DNA of 64,000 nt from contig MPNE01000005.1 of assembly GCA_002238865.1 (NCBI GenBank), positions 1-64,000 of the forward strand, given 5' to 3'. Under the pieces are notes generated by a model. The model searched no databases, had not been told where the DNA came from, and was given only the letters and a program-made list of their open reading frames with translations. Source of the stretch: Gemmatimonadetes bacterium bin94 (lineage in GTDB: Bacteria; Gemmatimonadota; Gemmatimonadetes; Longimicrobiales; Gaopeijiaceae). Position 1 is the stretch's first letter. Every line of letters starts with the position of its first letter. The position numbers and the translations under genes were made by a program. Of the stretch, positions 55,542 through 63,637 are shown piece after piece.

Positions 55542-56807
55542 TCAGCCATGCGCTCCCTGCCGCTTGCGCGCCTGTGCCAGCGCGTCGAGCGTCTCGCGGG
55601 CACGCACGGTCAGCGCGGTTACGCCGAAGTCGGGGCCGGCGTCGTGTCCCACGCTCCCCAGCGTCTTGCCGAAGAGCTCCAGCACGGCCGTGTGCGGCGC
55701 CTTTACCCCGCGCGCGGCAGTCTCTCTCCACTCGGCGAAGAGGTCAGCGATATCCGGATCCGGCGCCGAATCGCCCGCCGCCGGCGAGATCGCCCTGGCC
55801 CGGCGGTTCGCGACCTCGTTTGCGATGTTGAAGACCGCGCACGCGGGCGACCACTCCGCCAGCCGGTCGGCGAGGTCGGGAATCGGGTCTTCGGAGGTGA
55901 TGCATGCCTTCAGGATGCAGTTGTCCAGGCCCCCGTCAGCGGCACGCCCTTCCAACTCGGCCAGCGTACCCGCGAAGGTGACCAGGGGCCGCCCCGGGGG
56001 CATTTCCACAGTGTCTACCTGGACATCGTCCGCGATCGCGACCAGCACCGTCTGCTTGGCCTGACCTCCCTCGCCAAAATCCAGCGGGATGAGAGACCCT
56101 GCATAACGCCCCGTAGCCGTCCCGCCCGGCAGCAGCTGCGGGTCGTGGATGTGCCCGAAAGCGCTGTACAGGGCCCGGTGCAGGCCGTCGGCGTGGGTGG
56201 CGTGGTCCTCGCCCACCGTGAATCGGCGCTCGGACGTGCCCGGTCTGGCTCCGTGCACATGCAGGTGCGCGCCGTACAGGACGATGCCTCCCGTACCGGC
56301 CACCCGTTCAGCCTCCGTGAGCAACCTTCCGTTCAGAGTCCGGATGCCGTCCGCGTAGGTGCCCTCGAAGCGCGCGGGGTCGTCGGTGGCGTAGTCTGCG
56401 ACCGCGCCGGGAGGAATGAAGGGCACGCACGCGACCGCCACGGGCTTGCTGGCGATGTCGTGGAATTCGACCACGCGGGGTTCGGTCACGAACCGAAGCC
56501 GGCGGGGCGATGTCGTGCCAGCCATCTCGTCAAGCACTCCGAACAGGGCCGACGAGTCGTGATTGCCGCAAATCACCACGGTCGGCGCAACGCTGGCGAG
56601 CCGCTGCAGGGCGCGCACACCGGTCCGCAACGCCGGGTACGGAGGCCGCGTCGCATCGAACAGGTCCCCGGTGTGCAGGATCAGGTCGGGCCGGGACTCC
56701 TCGGCGAGTTCGATGAGGGCACGAATTGCCGCCAGATGGTCCGGAGTGCGATCGTGCCTGCCCAGTCTGGCTCCGAGATGCCAGTCCGAAGTGTGGAGGA
56801 GCTTCAA
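55542..56807 (-). CDS. sbcD: SbcD/Mre11-like nuclease subunit
   Basis: A 421-residue calcineurin-like phosphoesterase: LLHTSDWHLGARLG with Asp8 and His10, LHTGDLFDATRP, ICGNHDSSALFG, GAHLHVHGA and YSAFGHIHDPQLL provide the two-metal site. The C-terminal part (from about residue 300) is a capping region with RARAISPAAG and a helix ending KRQGAHG. It is the nuclease partner of SbcC. ATG at 56807 overlaps the herA stop by four bases. Confidence 0.94.
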   Translation of the reverse strand: MKLLHTSDWHLGARLGRHDRTPDHLAAIRALIELAEESRPDLILHTGDLFDATRPPYPALRTGVRALQRLASVAPTVVICGNHDSSALFGVLDEMAGTTSPRRLRFVTEPRVVEFHDIASKPVAVACVPFIPPGAVADYATDDPARFEGTYADGIRTLNGRLLTEAERVAGTGGIVLYGAHLHVHGARPGTSERRFTVGEDHATHADGLHRALYSAFGHIHDPQLLPGGTATGRYAGSLIPLDFGEGGQAKQTVLVAIADDVQVDTVEMPPGRPLVTFAGTLAELEGRAADGGLDNCILKACITSEDPIPDLADRLAEWSPACAVFNIANEVANRRARAISPAAGDSAPDPDIADLFAEWRETAARGVKAPHTAVLELFGKTLGSVGHDAGPDFGVTALTVRARETLDALAQARKRQGAHG

Positions 56808-58621
56808 AGATCCACCTTCGGGCCGGACATGGCCCTCAGCGTGCCCGCTATCCGATCCGCGCGTTCACGCTCGGCTGCTTCGTCCACCTGGGCTTCATCC
56901 GGATTGGTGGCAAATGGGGGGAAGGGGAAGCGCAGCGGGATGGGCTCGGGCACGATCGGCTGAGACAGCACCATCGTTCCCGGCATGAACCGCGAGGCGC
57001 GTTCCCTCAGGGCCGAGGTCAGGAACCGGTAGGCGTCGGCTTCGCTGGCGTCGAGCCGGCCGGCCACCTTGAGCGACGCGTTGCGGGGCAGAGCCGGCGC
57101 GACCGCCGTGGCCGCCTGCTGCGCTCCGACCAGCAGTACGCCCAGCGAGCGGCCGCGCTCGGCGATGTCGACGAGCAACTCCCTGAGGGGCGAAAACCCA
57201 CGCGCCGGAGCGTACTTGTTGAGTTCGTCCAGCACGACGAAGCGGAGCGGCGTGCGCCCCGTGCCCTGCTTCTCCCGCCACACCCGGTCCAGAAGTGCGC
57301 CGACGACAAAGCGCTGGGCGTCGTCGTGCAGGGTGGAGATGTCGACGACGTGCATCCGCGCGTTCTCGGCGGACACCGGCTCCAGCCCGCAACCCACGAG
57401 GGGACCGATGTGGCGCCGCAGTCGCAGGAGCCTCCGCAGGTAGGCCTGACGGGTGCCGGATTGTGTGCGGCCGAACCACCGATGCGCCCTTTCGTCGTCA
57501 CTGTCCGCCAGCTTGTCCGTGAAGTCGACAAAGTCGGCGAAGTCCCGGACGACGTGACCCTGGCCGGCTGATGCCGATTCCGGCACCCGCTCGGCGAGGC
57601 GGTCCGGGTTGAAGCCGGTGCTCGCGGGAATTTCGTCCAGAATCACGATGGCGCCCGATGTGTCGCCGGCCAGCCGCCTAAGGTGCCGCAACAGCTGAAT
57701 GCGGAACTGCTGTTCGACGAAGCCGACCTGAGTGGAGCGGTCGTCTTCGGAGGTGAAGCAGAACTGGAGCAGCTGTTCGCGCACGAATTGCTCCGGCGTC
57801 CAGCCGTAGGCGTGCACATCGGCAGTGTTTCGCGATCTCACCCCGGGAACCGCGCCCGTCGTGCCGGGCTGGCGGGGGGCGTAGAGGCGGACCGAGCGGA
57901 ATGGGCCGGGGTCCTCGACGCCTAGCGCCCGCCATTGCCTGGCAGCCAGCGGCTTTTCGTCAAACTCGGAGTTGGGCCGGTCGATGTGGAGAAGATCCTC
58001 GCCCTTGGTGTTGAACACGAGCGCACGGACGCTTTCCCGGCGACTGCGTCCGCCCAGCAGCTCCATGCCGTAGTCGGTTTCGAGGAGCTGATAGAGGAGG
58101 AAGAGCGCGTAGGACGTCTTCGTCGCGACTCCGGAGATCCCGGAAATGGACACATGGCCGCCGGAGCGACCGTCCACGAAGCGCATGTCGGCGTACACCG
58201 GCTTGCCGCCCATGTCGAGTCCGACCGGGAGCTTGCCACGCTTCATCTCGTCCTCGAAAAGCGCTACCTGGCGGTGCTCCCCGGTCGCGCGCGAGACGAC
58301 CGCACCGGCGTGCGGAGCCACGAAGAGCTCCGGCACGACACGCAGTACGCGCACCTCGGCCAGGCGCACATGCTCGGCCGGCATGGTGCGGTCGACCACG
58401 CGGGCCGTGTCGGAGGGCAGGTCCGCGCCCTCGAAACGGCTGCGCAGCTCGGTGATGATCCCGTAGTGGGTAACCGTGTCGCCCCCCGGCAGGTCTCTGG
58501 TGACGGCCACAAGTTCGTCGAGCTGGACGAAGACATCGCCGTCGAGCACGGCGTGAAACGTGCGGGAATTGCTCCCGGCCGACCCATCGACCAGCCCGAT
58601 GCGGTTGTCGTGATCGCTCAT
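56804..58621 (-). CDS. herA: HerA-like DNA translocase/ATPase
   Basis: A 605-residue HerA/FtsK-superfamily ATPase. A HAS-barrel-like N-terminus (DGDVFVQLDELVAVTRDLPG, VRLAEVRVLRVVPELFV, RVSxATGE-type strand) is followed by a P-loop GISGVATKTSYALFLL near 160; the Gly before Lys-Thr is replaced by Thr. Walker B is FVVLDELNKYAP near 462, then an arginine-finger region LLVDIAERGRSLGVLLVGAQ QA and RNASLKVAGRLDASEADAYR. HerA forms hexamers that pump DNA and activate NurA nuclease. Start and stop both overlap neighbours by four bases, so stoichiometry is probably fixed by coupling. Confidence 0.88.
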   Translation of the reverse strand: MSDHDNRIGLVDGSAGSNSRTFHAVLDGDVFVQLDELVAVTRDLPGGDTVTHYGIITELRSRFEGADLPSDTARVVDRTMPAEHVRLAEVRVLRVVPELFVAPHAGAVVSRATGEHRQVALFEDEMKRGKLPVGLDMGGKPVYADMRFVDGRSGGHVSISGISGVATKTSYALFLLYQLLETDYGMELLGGRSRRESVRALVFNTKGEDLLHIDRPNSEFDEKPLAARQWRALGVEDPGPFRSVRLYAPRQPGTTGAVPGVRSRNTADVHAYGWTPEQFVREQLLQFCFTSEDDRSTQVGFVEQQFRIQLLRHLRRLAGDTSGAIVILDEIPASTGFNPDRLAERVPESASAGQGHVVRDFADFVDFTDKLADSDDERAHRWFGRTQSGTRQAYLRRLLRLRRHIGPLVGCGLEPVSAENARMHVVDISTLHDDAQRFVVGALLDRVWREKQGTGRTPLRFVVLDELNKYAPARGFSPLRELLVDIAERGRSLGVLLVGAQQAATAVAPALPRNASLKVAGRLDASEADAYRFLTSALRERASRFMPGTMVLSQPIVPEPIPLRFPFPPFATNPDEAQVDEAAERERADRIAGTLRAMSGPKVDL

Positions 58622-59583
58622 GCGGCTGCGTCCCGGTTCAGATGCATCACGGCTTCGCGAACCGCGCGGAGAGCGAGGCGCGCGTCGCCAAGAAGGTGGT
58701 GCAGCCTGCGTTCCAGGCCCGCGACGGGGGTGAGGTTGACCGGCGCGCGGGGGTCCCGGTGCGGTGCCGACGCGAACTCCGGGAGCCACCGGGCCGCCCG
58801 ATCCACCGTGTCGATCGCGGCCTCCCTGCCGGCGGCGGCGGGAACCTCGATGCGCGCGATCCCCGACCACGGCCCCGCCCAGGGACCCGGATCGCCCACG
58901 CGGATATAACACGCGTAGAGGTCGTCTCGAAGCGCGAAAAGGCTCGACCGATCACCGACTCCGATGCGCGGCAGGGCGTTCCAGTGTTCGGGCGCGAGGG
59001 TGCGGCGGTGGTGGGTTTTGACGTATCCCACGACAGGGACGGACCGACTGCGCCGGATGTTGTGGAGCGGGCCGTCGAAGACCGTCAGCCACCCCTCGGC
59101 ACAGAGCCTGTCGGCGATCCGGGCCTCCGTGTCGCGCATGAGGCGCTGGAGGTTCTGCATGGCCGCGTCGGTGTCGTCCCCATCGACCGAGTACGCGTCC
59201 CACCGCCACCCCTCGCGGTGGGGGCGCAGCTGCACCTGGTGTCCACCCGTGAAAATGACCGCCCGCCCGGTTTCGATGTGGTCGATCGTGGCGAGCCGTT
59301 CGCCGCCGATCAGCACGGCGCCTGCTCCCCACGCTCCCGCGAGTCCAGTCGTGGTCTCGCCCACGGGACTCGTCCGCGTCAGGTGGGCCTCCGTCCTCCT
59401 CACGCCATCCACGAAACAGAGACGGGATGGGCGGTCGGCACGTGCGGGGCTGTGAATGCGCAAGTCCCCTCCATCCTCGACGATGCTACATTCGATTGCC
59501 TGCGCCTCATCGTCCTGTGCCTGAAAACCCGTGCCGTAGGAAACATCGAACGGTTCGACACCGATGAAGGTCTTTGAGTCCAT
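58618..59583 (-). CDS. nurA: NurA-like nuclease
   Basis: A 321-residue protein with the NurA-domain acidic motifs: Asp in SRLCFVDGVRRTEAHL near residue 54 and Asp in TVFDGPLHNIRRSR near 171, then VVGYVKTHHRRTLAPEH, LFALRDDLYACYIRV and GIARIEVPAAAGREAAID. NurA is a metal-dependent 5'-3' nuclease with RNase H-like fold that works with HerA. The gene is first in an operon and overlaps herA (ATGA). ATG at 59583 fits the family; the frame is open to 59688. The assignment rests on motif spacing and on the herA neighbour; the family is weakly conserved. Confidence 0.8.
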   Translation of the reverse strand: MDSKTFIGVEPFDVSYGTGFQAQDDEAQAIECSIVEDGGDLRIHSPARADRPSRLCFVDGVRRTEAHLTRTSPVGETTTGLAGAWGAGAVLIGGERLATIDHIETGRAVIFTGGHQVQLRPHREGWRWDAYSVDGDDTDAAMQNLQRLMRDTEARIADRLCAEGWLTVFDGPLHNIRRSRSVPVVGYVKTHHRRTLAPEHWNALPRIGVGDRSSLFALRDDLYACYIRVGDPGPWAGPWSGIARIEVPAAAGREAAIDTVDRAARWLPEFASAPHRDPRAPVNLTPVAGLERRLHHLLGDARLALRAVREAVMHLNRDAAA

Positions 59584-59659
59584 GGCGGCCACGAATACTT
59601 GGACGGGCACACTGCGAAGGGCCGAGCGCTCCAGGCGCCCGCTGGAAGGAAAACCTAAC

Positions 59660-60502
59660 ATGAAGACCATCGCAATCACCGGCGCCAACCGCGGCGTCGG
59701 CCACGCTGCCGCCTGCCACCTCGCGAGCCAGGGTCATCGCATCGTCCTGGTATGCAGGGACGAGGGACGCGGCAGGGAGGCCCTCGACGCCCTGGCCGAC
59801 CTTCCCGGGGACGCTCGCCACCACCTCGTCACCGCCGACCTCGCGTCGCTCGACTCGGTGCGGGCCGGCGCACGCGCGATCCTGGAGCTGGACACGCCCG
59901 TTGACGCGCTGATCAACAATGCGGCCACCGTGCCGGGCGAGCGGATGCTCAGCCAGGACGGTTTCGAGATGCAGCTTGCGGTCACGCACCTCGCGCACTT
60001 CGTGCTGACCAACCTGTTGCTGCCCGCCTTGCAGCGCGCGCCGGTGCCCAGCCGCGTCGTCACGGTGTCGTCGGGGGCGCACGGGGGACCCGCCTTCGAC
60101 TTCGACGATCCGAACTTCGAGCGGCGTCCCTACCGGACCACCGTCGCGTATCAGCAAAGCAAGCTGGCCAACGTCCTCTTCACCGGCGCCCTCGCCCGCC
60201 GGACCGCGGGATCCGGCGTGCAGCCACTGGCGTTGCATCCGGGCGTGTACGACACCGGGCTGCTCCGCGACTACGTGAGCAAGTTGCCGGGCGGCCGGTT
60301 CCTCGCACGGGTCGTCGGCGGCCGGACGGAGAGGGCCGGGCCCATACTGGCCGACCTTGCGGTGGGCAGGCGGGACGAGGACCTTGGCGGCGCATATTTC
60401 AACAAGGGGTCGCGGCAATCGCCCTCGGCCGCCGCGAGGGACGAGGCCGCGCAGGAGCGGCTTTGGGCCTGGAGTGCGGAGGCGACGGGGCTGGACGTCT
60501 AG
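59660..60502 (+). CDS. short-chain dehydrogenase/reductase (retinol-dehydrogenase-like)
   Basis: A 280-residue SDR with IAITGANRGVGHAAACHLAS at the N-terminus, VCRDEGRG (an Arg typical of NADP use), the NAA motif in ALINNAATVPGE, catalytic Ser in VVTVSSGAHGG, and Tyr-Lys in YQQSKLANVLF. The last two segments are typical of the retinol/WW-domain oxidoreductase SDR group. AAGGA lies eight bases before the ATG at 59660. It is divergent from nurA; no clear functional link. Confidence 0.87.
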   Translation: MKTIAITGANRGVGHAAACHLASQGHRIVLVCRDEGRGREALDALADLPGDARHHLVTADLASLDSVRAGARAILELDTPVDALINNAATVPGERMLSQDGFEMQLAVTHLAHFVLTNLLLPALQRAPVPSRVVTVSSGAHGGPAFDFDDPNFERRPYRTTVAYQQSKLANVLFTGALARRTAGSGVQPLALHPGVYDTGLLRDYVSKLPGGRFLARVVGGRTERAGPILADLAVGRRDEDLGGAYFNKGSRQSPSAAARDEAAQERLWAWSAEATGLDV

Positions 60503-60650
60503 CGGCACTGGCTACTCGCGACCCGCGATCCGCCGGGAGGTAGCGGCACCGGCCGTCTGCGGTAACTTTCGGGCGCGTTTTGCACAACTCTGCGAGGTCT
60601 GCCCCCAAGGGGGCCGGCCCATTACTCGAACTCACGGAACCGGGGACGTC

Positions 60651-61976
60651 GTGGCGGACCGCATGGAAAAGATCGTCTCGCTGTGCAAGCGGCGGGGGTA
60701 TGTGTTTCAGTCGTCGGAGATCTACGGCGGGGCCGCGTCGGTGTGGGACTACGGACCGCTGGGCGTCGAACTGCGCAAGAACGTCGCCGACGCGTGGTGG
60801 TCCACCATGGTGCACGAGCGCGGCGACATCGAGGGGCTCGACGCCGGGATCCTCATGCACCCGCGCGTGTGGGAAGCCTCCGGGCACGTCACGGGATTCA
60901 CGGACCCGCTCCTGGAGTGCAAGACGTGCAAGAAGCGCTGGCGTGCGGATCACCTCGAGGACGGCGCCTGCCCGCGGAAACCATCGGTTGCCCCTGGCGC
61001 CCATGGCGACTGCGAGCTCGGCGAGCCTCGCCTCTTCAACCTCATGTTCAAGACCTTCATGGGCCCCGTGGAGGAGGACGCGTCGGTCGTTTACCTGCGG
61101 CCCGAAACCGCGCAGGGCTCCTACGTCAACTTCCTGAACGTGCAGCAGACGTCCCGGCAACGCGTCCCCTTCGGGATCGCACAGGTCGGCAAGGCGTTCC
61201 GCAACGAGATCACCCCGGGGAACTTCATCTTCCGCACCCGCGAATTCGAGCAGGCCGAGATGCAGTTCTTCGTCAAGCCCGGATCCGACGACGACTGGTT
61301 CGACTACTGGCGCGAGCAGCGGCTGGCGTGGCACCACGAGATCGGTATCCGTCCCGACAAGCTGAGGTTCCACGAACACGGCCCCGGTGAACTCGCGCAC
61401 TACGCCAAGACCGCCATCGACATCGAGTACGAGTTCCCCTTCGGCTGGCAGGAGCTGGAGGGTGTCCACAACCGGACCGACTTCGACCTCTCCCGCCACC
61501 AGGAGTACTCGGGGAAGCGGCTGCTCTACATCGACCCGGGTTCGGGCGAGCGGTTCATCCCGTATGTGGTGGAGACGGCGATGGGGGTGGGTCGCGCGGC
61601 ACTGGTCGCGCTGGTGGACGCCTACCGCGAAGAGGAGGTCGCGGGTCAGGCGCGTGTGGTGCTGAGCCTCGATCCCCGCCTGGCGCCGATCAAGGCCGCC
61701 GTCTTCCCGCTCATGAAGAAGTTCGGCCAGCCCGAGACCGCCAAGGAGCTGCTGACCGCGCTCCGCCGGGCCAGGATCCCGGCTTCCTACGACCAGGCCG
61801 GGTCGATCGGCCGCCGTTACCGAAGGCAGGACGAGGCGGGGACGCCATGGTGCGTCACGGTCGACCGGCAGACCGGGGAGGACCAGAGCGTGACCATCCG
61901 GGACCGGGACACGCTCGCGCAGGAACGGGTTGGAATCGACCATGTGGAGAGGTGGATTCGGGAGCGGCTGCGGTAG
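60651..61976 (+). CDS. glyS: glycyl-tRNA synthetase (alpha2 class II type)
   Basis: A 441-residue single-chain glycyl-tRNA synthetase. The N-terminus EKIVSLCKRRGYVFQSSEIY GG and YGPLGVELRKNV are diagnostic. Then come a zinc-like CKTCKKRW segment, LRPETAQGSYVNFLNV, motif 2 GKAFRNEITPGNFIFRTREF, EQAEMQFFVKPG, and motif 3 ETAMGVGRAALVAL. A C-terminal anticodon-binding domain follows. GTG at 60651 or ATG at 60663 are the possible starts. In the 148 bases upstream I see a CCCCC/GGGGG hairpin at 60602-60613 but no T-box-like structure. The recurrent inverted repeat follows its stop by 30 bases. Confidence 0.96.
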   Translation: MADRMEKIVSLCKRRGYVFQSSEIYGGAASVWDYGPLGVELRKNVADAWWSTMVHERGDIEGLDAGILMHPRVWEASGHVTGFTDPLLECKTCKKRWRADHLEDGACPRKPSVAPGAHGDCELGEPRLFNLMFKTFMGPVEEDASVVYLRPETAQGSYVNFLNVQQTSRQRVPFGIAQVGKAFRNEITPGNFIFRTREFEQAEMQFFVKPGSDDDWFDYWREQRLAWHHEIGIRPDKLRFHEHGPGELAHYAKTAIDIEYEFPFGWQELEGVHNRTDFDLSRHQEYSGKRLLYIDPGSGERFIPYVVETAMGVGRAALVALVDAYREEEVAGQARVVLSLDPRLAPIKAAVFPLMKKFGQPETAKELLTALRRARIPASYDQAGSIGRRYRRQDEAGTPWCVTVDRQTGEDQSVTIRDRDTLAQERVGIDHVERWIRERLR

Positions 61977-62006
61977 GCTTGCATCGGTTCAGGGCGGAAC
62001 CCTCGT

Positions 62007-62040
62007 TTGTCCGCCACTTCGTCCCCGCTTTGGCGGACAA
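62007..62040. terminator. recurrent 34-bp inverted repeat, copy C
   Basis: Perfect 10-base arms TTGTCCGCCA / TGGCGGACAA with a 14-base spacer, 30 bases after the glyS stop and 86 before the next start. TTCAGGGCGGAA at 61988-61999 lies upstream; its first seven bases are at the same distance (19) from the left arm as at copy B, and the whole 12-mer is in copy A's spacer. A second palindrome GATAGgCTATC follows at 62070-62080. Confidence 0.7.
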
Positions 62041-62125
62041 GCTCGCTATGGCCCCGATGTCCACAAGGCGATAGGCTATCAGCCGTCGGCCCGCCACCCA
62101 CCCATCAACCAAGGAGCCGTGTCCC

Positions 62126-63619
62126 TTGTCGACCAGATCCGAGGTATTCACGTCCCGCTGGGGAATGCTGCTGGCCATGCTCGGCATGGCTATCGGAACC
62201 GGGAACATCTGGCGCTTTCCACGCATCGCGGCTTCGAACGGGGGCGGCGAGTTCCTGGTTGCGTGGGCCGTCTTCCTGCTCATGTGGTCTGTCCCGCTGC
62301 TCATCCTCGAGTTCGGCATGGGGAAGGGGAACCGCCGGGGCACCATCGGGTCGTTCATCAAGACGATCGGGCCGAAGTTCGCGTGGATGGGCGCCTGGAT
62401 CGCCTGGGTGGCGACCGCGATCATGTTCTACTATTCGGTGGTGATGGGGTGGACCATCCGGTTCTTCGTCGCAACGTTCACGGGAGATATTCCGGACGCG
62501 GTTCCGGGCAGTTTCTGGGAAGCGTTCAACTCGACGCCGCAGGCGATTCTCTTCCACGCCATCGCGGTCGGCCTGGGCGTCTTCGTCGTCTCGAAGGGGG
62601 TGCGCGGAATCGAAACCGCTGCCCGTTTCCTGATTCCCTCGCTCGTCATTCTGGTCGTGGTGCTGGCGATCAAGGCCGTCACGCTGCCGGGTGCCTCCGA
62701 AGGCCTCGCCTTCCTCTTCACCCCCGATTTCAGTGCCCTCGGGGACGTCAGGATCTGGCTCGAAGCGCTCACCCAGAACGCGTGGGACACCGGCGCCGGT
62801 TGGGGACTGGTCCTCTCCTACGCCGTCTACATGCGGTCGCGGGAGGACACCGCGCTCAACGCCTTCGTCATCGGCTTCGGGAACAACTCCATGTCGCTGC
62901 TGGCGGGGATCATGGTGCTCTGCACGATCTTCTCGGTCATGCCGGAGGCGGCCGGCGAGATCGTGGGTCAGAGCAACGAAGGGCTGACCTTCATCTGGGT
63001 CCCGCAGCTCTTTGCCCAGATCCCGGGCGGACAGTTCTTCATGGGCCTGTTCTTCCTCGCGCTGGTCTTCGCCGCGTGGTCGAGCCTGGTGGCAATGATC
63101 GAACTCGCGTCGCGCATCCTGATCGATCTGGGGCTGACCCGGCGCCACGCGATCATCGCGGTCGGTTCCGCGGGCTTCCTCTTCGGCATCCCGTCGGCAA
63201 TGCGGATCGGGGTCTTCCAGAACCAGGACTGGGTCTGGGGCGTCGGTCTCATGCTGTCCGGGTTCTTCTTCGCCTTCGCGGTACTGAAGTACGGAGTCAC
63301 GAAGTGGCGCCGGACATTCATCAACACGCCCGATTCGGATGTGCGAATCGGAAGATGGTGGGACTGGGCCATGCGGCTCGTGGCGGTCGAGGCCGTCGTG
63401 CTGATGGTGTGGTGGCTGGTCCAGGCCGGTGGCGATGACTTCACCTCGGCCGCAACCTGGACGCTCTTCTCGCCCTACAACGTGGGGTCGGTGGTGATCC
63501 AGTTCGCGGTGGTGATTCTGATTCTCCGCGCGCTGAACCCGTGGCTCGTGGCCAGGATCACCGCTGCGGGGGGTGGCGGGGACGGCGCAGGACCCGCCAC
63601 GGATGGCGGAAGCGGGTAG
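62126..63619 (+). CDS. sodium:neurotransmitter symporter (SNF/NSS) family transporter
   Basis: A 497-residue integral membrane protein with about 12 hydrophobic segments in LeuT style. TM1 carries GMAIGTGNIWRFPRIAASNG, and TM6 the NAWDTGAGWGLVLSYAVYM unwound region; SFGNN-like GFGNNSMSLLAGIM in TM7 and ALVFAAWSSLVAMIELASR in TM8 complete the sodium sites. It probably imports an amino acid with Na+. TTG at 62126 follows AAGGAG by nine bases. The C-terminal tail is Gly-rich. Confidence 0.93.
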   Translation: MSTRSEVFTSRWGMLLAMLGMAIGTGNIWRFPRIAASNGGGEFLVAWAVFLLMWSVPLLILEFGMGKGNRRGTIGSFIKTIGPKFAWMGAWIAWVATAIMFYYSVVMGWTIRFFVATFTGDIPDAVPGSFWEAFNSTPQAILFHAIAVGLGVFVVSKGVRGIETAARFLIPSLVILVVVLAIKAVTLPGASEGLAFLFTPDFSALGDVRIWLEALTQNAWDTGAGWGLVLSYAVYMRSREDTALNAFVIGFGNNSMSLLAGIMVLCTIFSVMPEAAGEIVGQSNEGLTFIWVPQLFAQIPGGQFFMGLFFLALVFAAWSSLVAMIELASRILIDLGLTRRHAIIAVGSAGFLFGIPSAMRIGVFQNQDWVWGVGLMLSGFFFAFAVLKYGVTKWRRTFINTPDSDVRIGRWWDWAMRLVAVEAVVLMVWWLVQAGGDDFTSAATWTLFSPYNVGSVVIQFAVVILILRALNPWLVARITAAGGGGDGAGPATDGGSG

Positions 63620-63637
63620 GCCCGGCAAGCCAGCAGC

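Noticed and set aside
53997-56963. A 988-codon open frame on the plus strand opposite sbcC and sbcD
   Set aside because: Its translation is Arg/Gly/His/Pro-rich with no family motifs, while the opposite strand carries complete Walker, zinc-hook and phosphoesterase motifs. Long antisense frames are expected at this G+C content.
49782-59583. Defence island reading of hicAB through nurA-herA-sbcDC
   Set aside because: pyrC and nfuA, two housekeeping genes, lie between the HicAB pair and the nuclease operon, and there is no integrase, repeat or composition break to mark an island. Kept as separate observations.
60503-60650. T-box or glycine riboswitch ahead of glyS
   Set aside because: Only a short C5/G5 hairpin is visible; no T-box specifier, antiterminator sequence or glycine aptamer core could be found by eye.
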